Positions 13,788 to 13,809 of a stretch of DNA of 13,809 nt are shown here, piece by piece. Both the position numbers and the translations under genes were made by a program. The notes below the pieces were generated by a model. That model was not told the DNA's origin, did not search any database, and worked only from the letters and a program-made list of their open reading frames with translations. Every line of letters starts with the position of its first letter. Position 1 is the first letter of the stretch. The stretch is from JBJXFK01 sp046155505 (GTDB lineage: Bacteria; Planctomycetota; Phycisphaerae; UBA1845; Fen-1342). The DNA lies in NCBI GenBank assembly GCA_046155505.1, contig JBJXFK010000272.1, forward strand, positions 1 to 13,809. Direction: 5' to 3'.

Positions 13788-13809
13788 CCGCGCGGCGAAC
13801 GCCGCGCGG
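13788..13809 (+). terminator. Strong hairpin after the metzincin-like gene, possible terminator
   Basis: CCGCGCGGCG (13788-13797), loop AA, CGCCGCGCGG (13800-13809): a perfect 10-bp stem, 40 nt after the stop codon. The window ends at the last stem base, so a following T run cannot be seen. Confidence 0.5.

Overview
The window is GC-rich bacterial chromosome with low-GC patches. Several features point to a planctomycete-like organism (Planctomycetota, possibly Phycisphaerae): large exported lipoproteins with PKD and WD40 domains, a VWA/glutamine-amidotransferase-like membrane protein, wide intergenic gaps full of short dispersed repeats, and few operons. This placement is inferred from gene style and was not tested by a search.

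Layout, left to right. A partial minus-strand gene (1-1652) encodes a membrane protein with two N-terminal helices, a VWA domain with an intact metal site, a class I glutamine amidotransferase-like segment and the start of a second VWA-like region. A divergent gap with three near-identical palindromic hairpins separates it from a GT4 glycosyltransferase (1957-3261). Next come a small protein of unknown function (3388-3747) and, tail to tail with a 20-nt overlap, an XRE-type regulator (3728-4195, minus). After about 530 bp without a convincing gene comes dnaE (4725-8438), the replicative polymerase alpha subunit.

Downstream of dnaE is a repeat-rich stretch (8439-8983), a short sulfotransferase-like P-loop protein (8984-9571), more repeats, and a divergent pair of secreted lipoproteins. 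One is a CAP/SCP-domain protein (9949-10605, minus). The other is a 987-residue PKD-PKD-WD40-metzincin-like protein (10784-13747), followed by a strong hairpin at the window edge.

The most unusual signal is repetitive DNA in and around dnaE. The gene carries two in-frame insertions, each made of two arrays of four 7- or 8-nt units. A fifth array, six heptamers, starts 10 nt after the stop codon. Without the insertions the protein has a normal DnaE length, so the arrays appear to have entered a conserved essential gene at surface-loop positions. Separately, an approximately 90-nt composite repeat (a 43-nt core, a 22-nt spacer and a terminator-like hairpin) occurs as two direct copies upstream and one inverted copy downstream of the sulfotransferase gene. 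In the large lipoprotein, a seven-bladed propeller seems to be nested inside an Ig-like domain, and the metzincin zinc motif has Asn where the third ligand is expected.

I see no clear multi-gene defence, biosynthetic or mobile-element system. The genes look mostly independent, apart from the divergent lipoprotein pair, which probably share a control region and a cell-surface destination.
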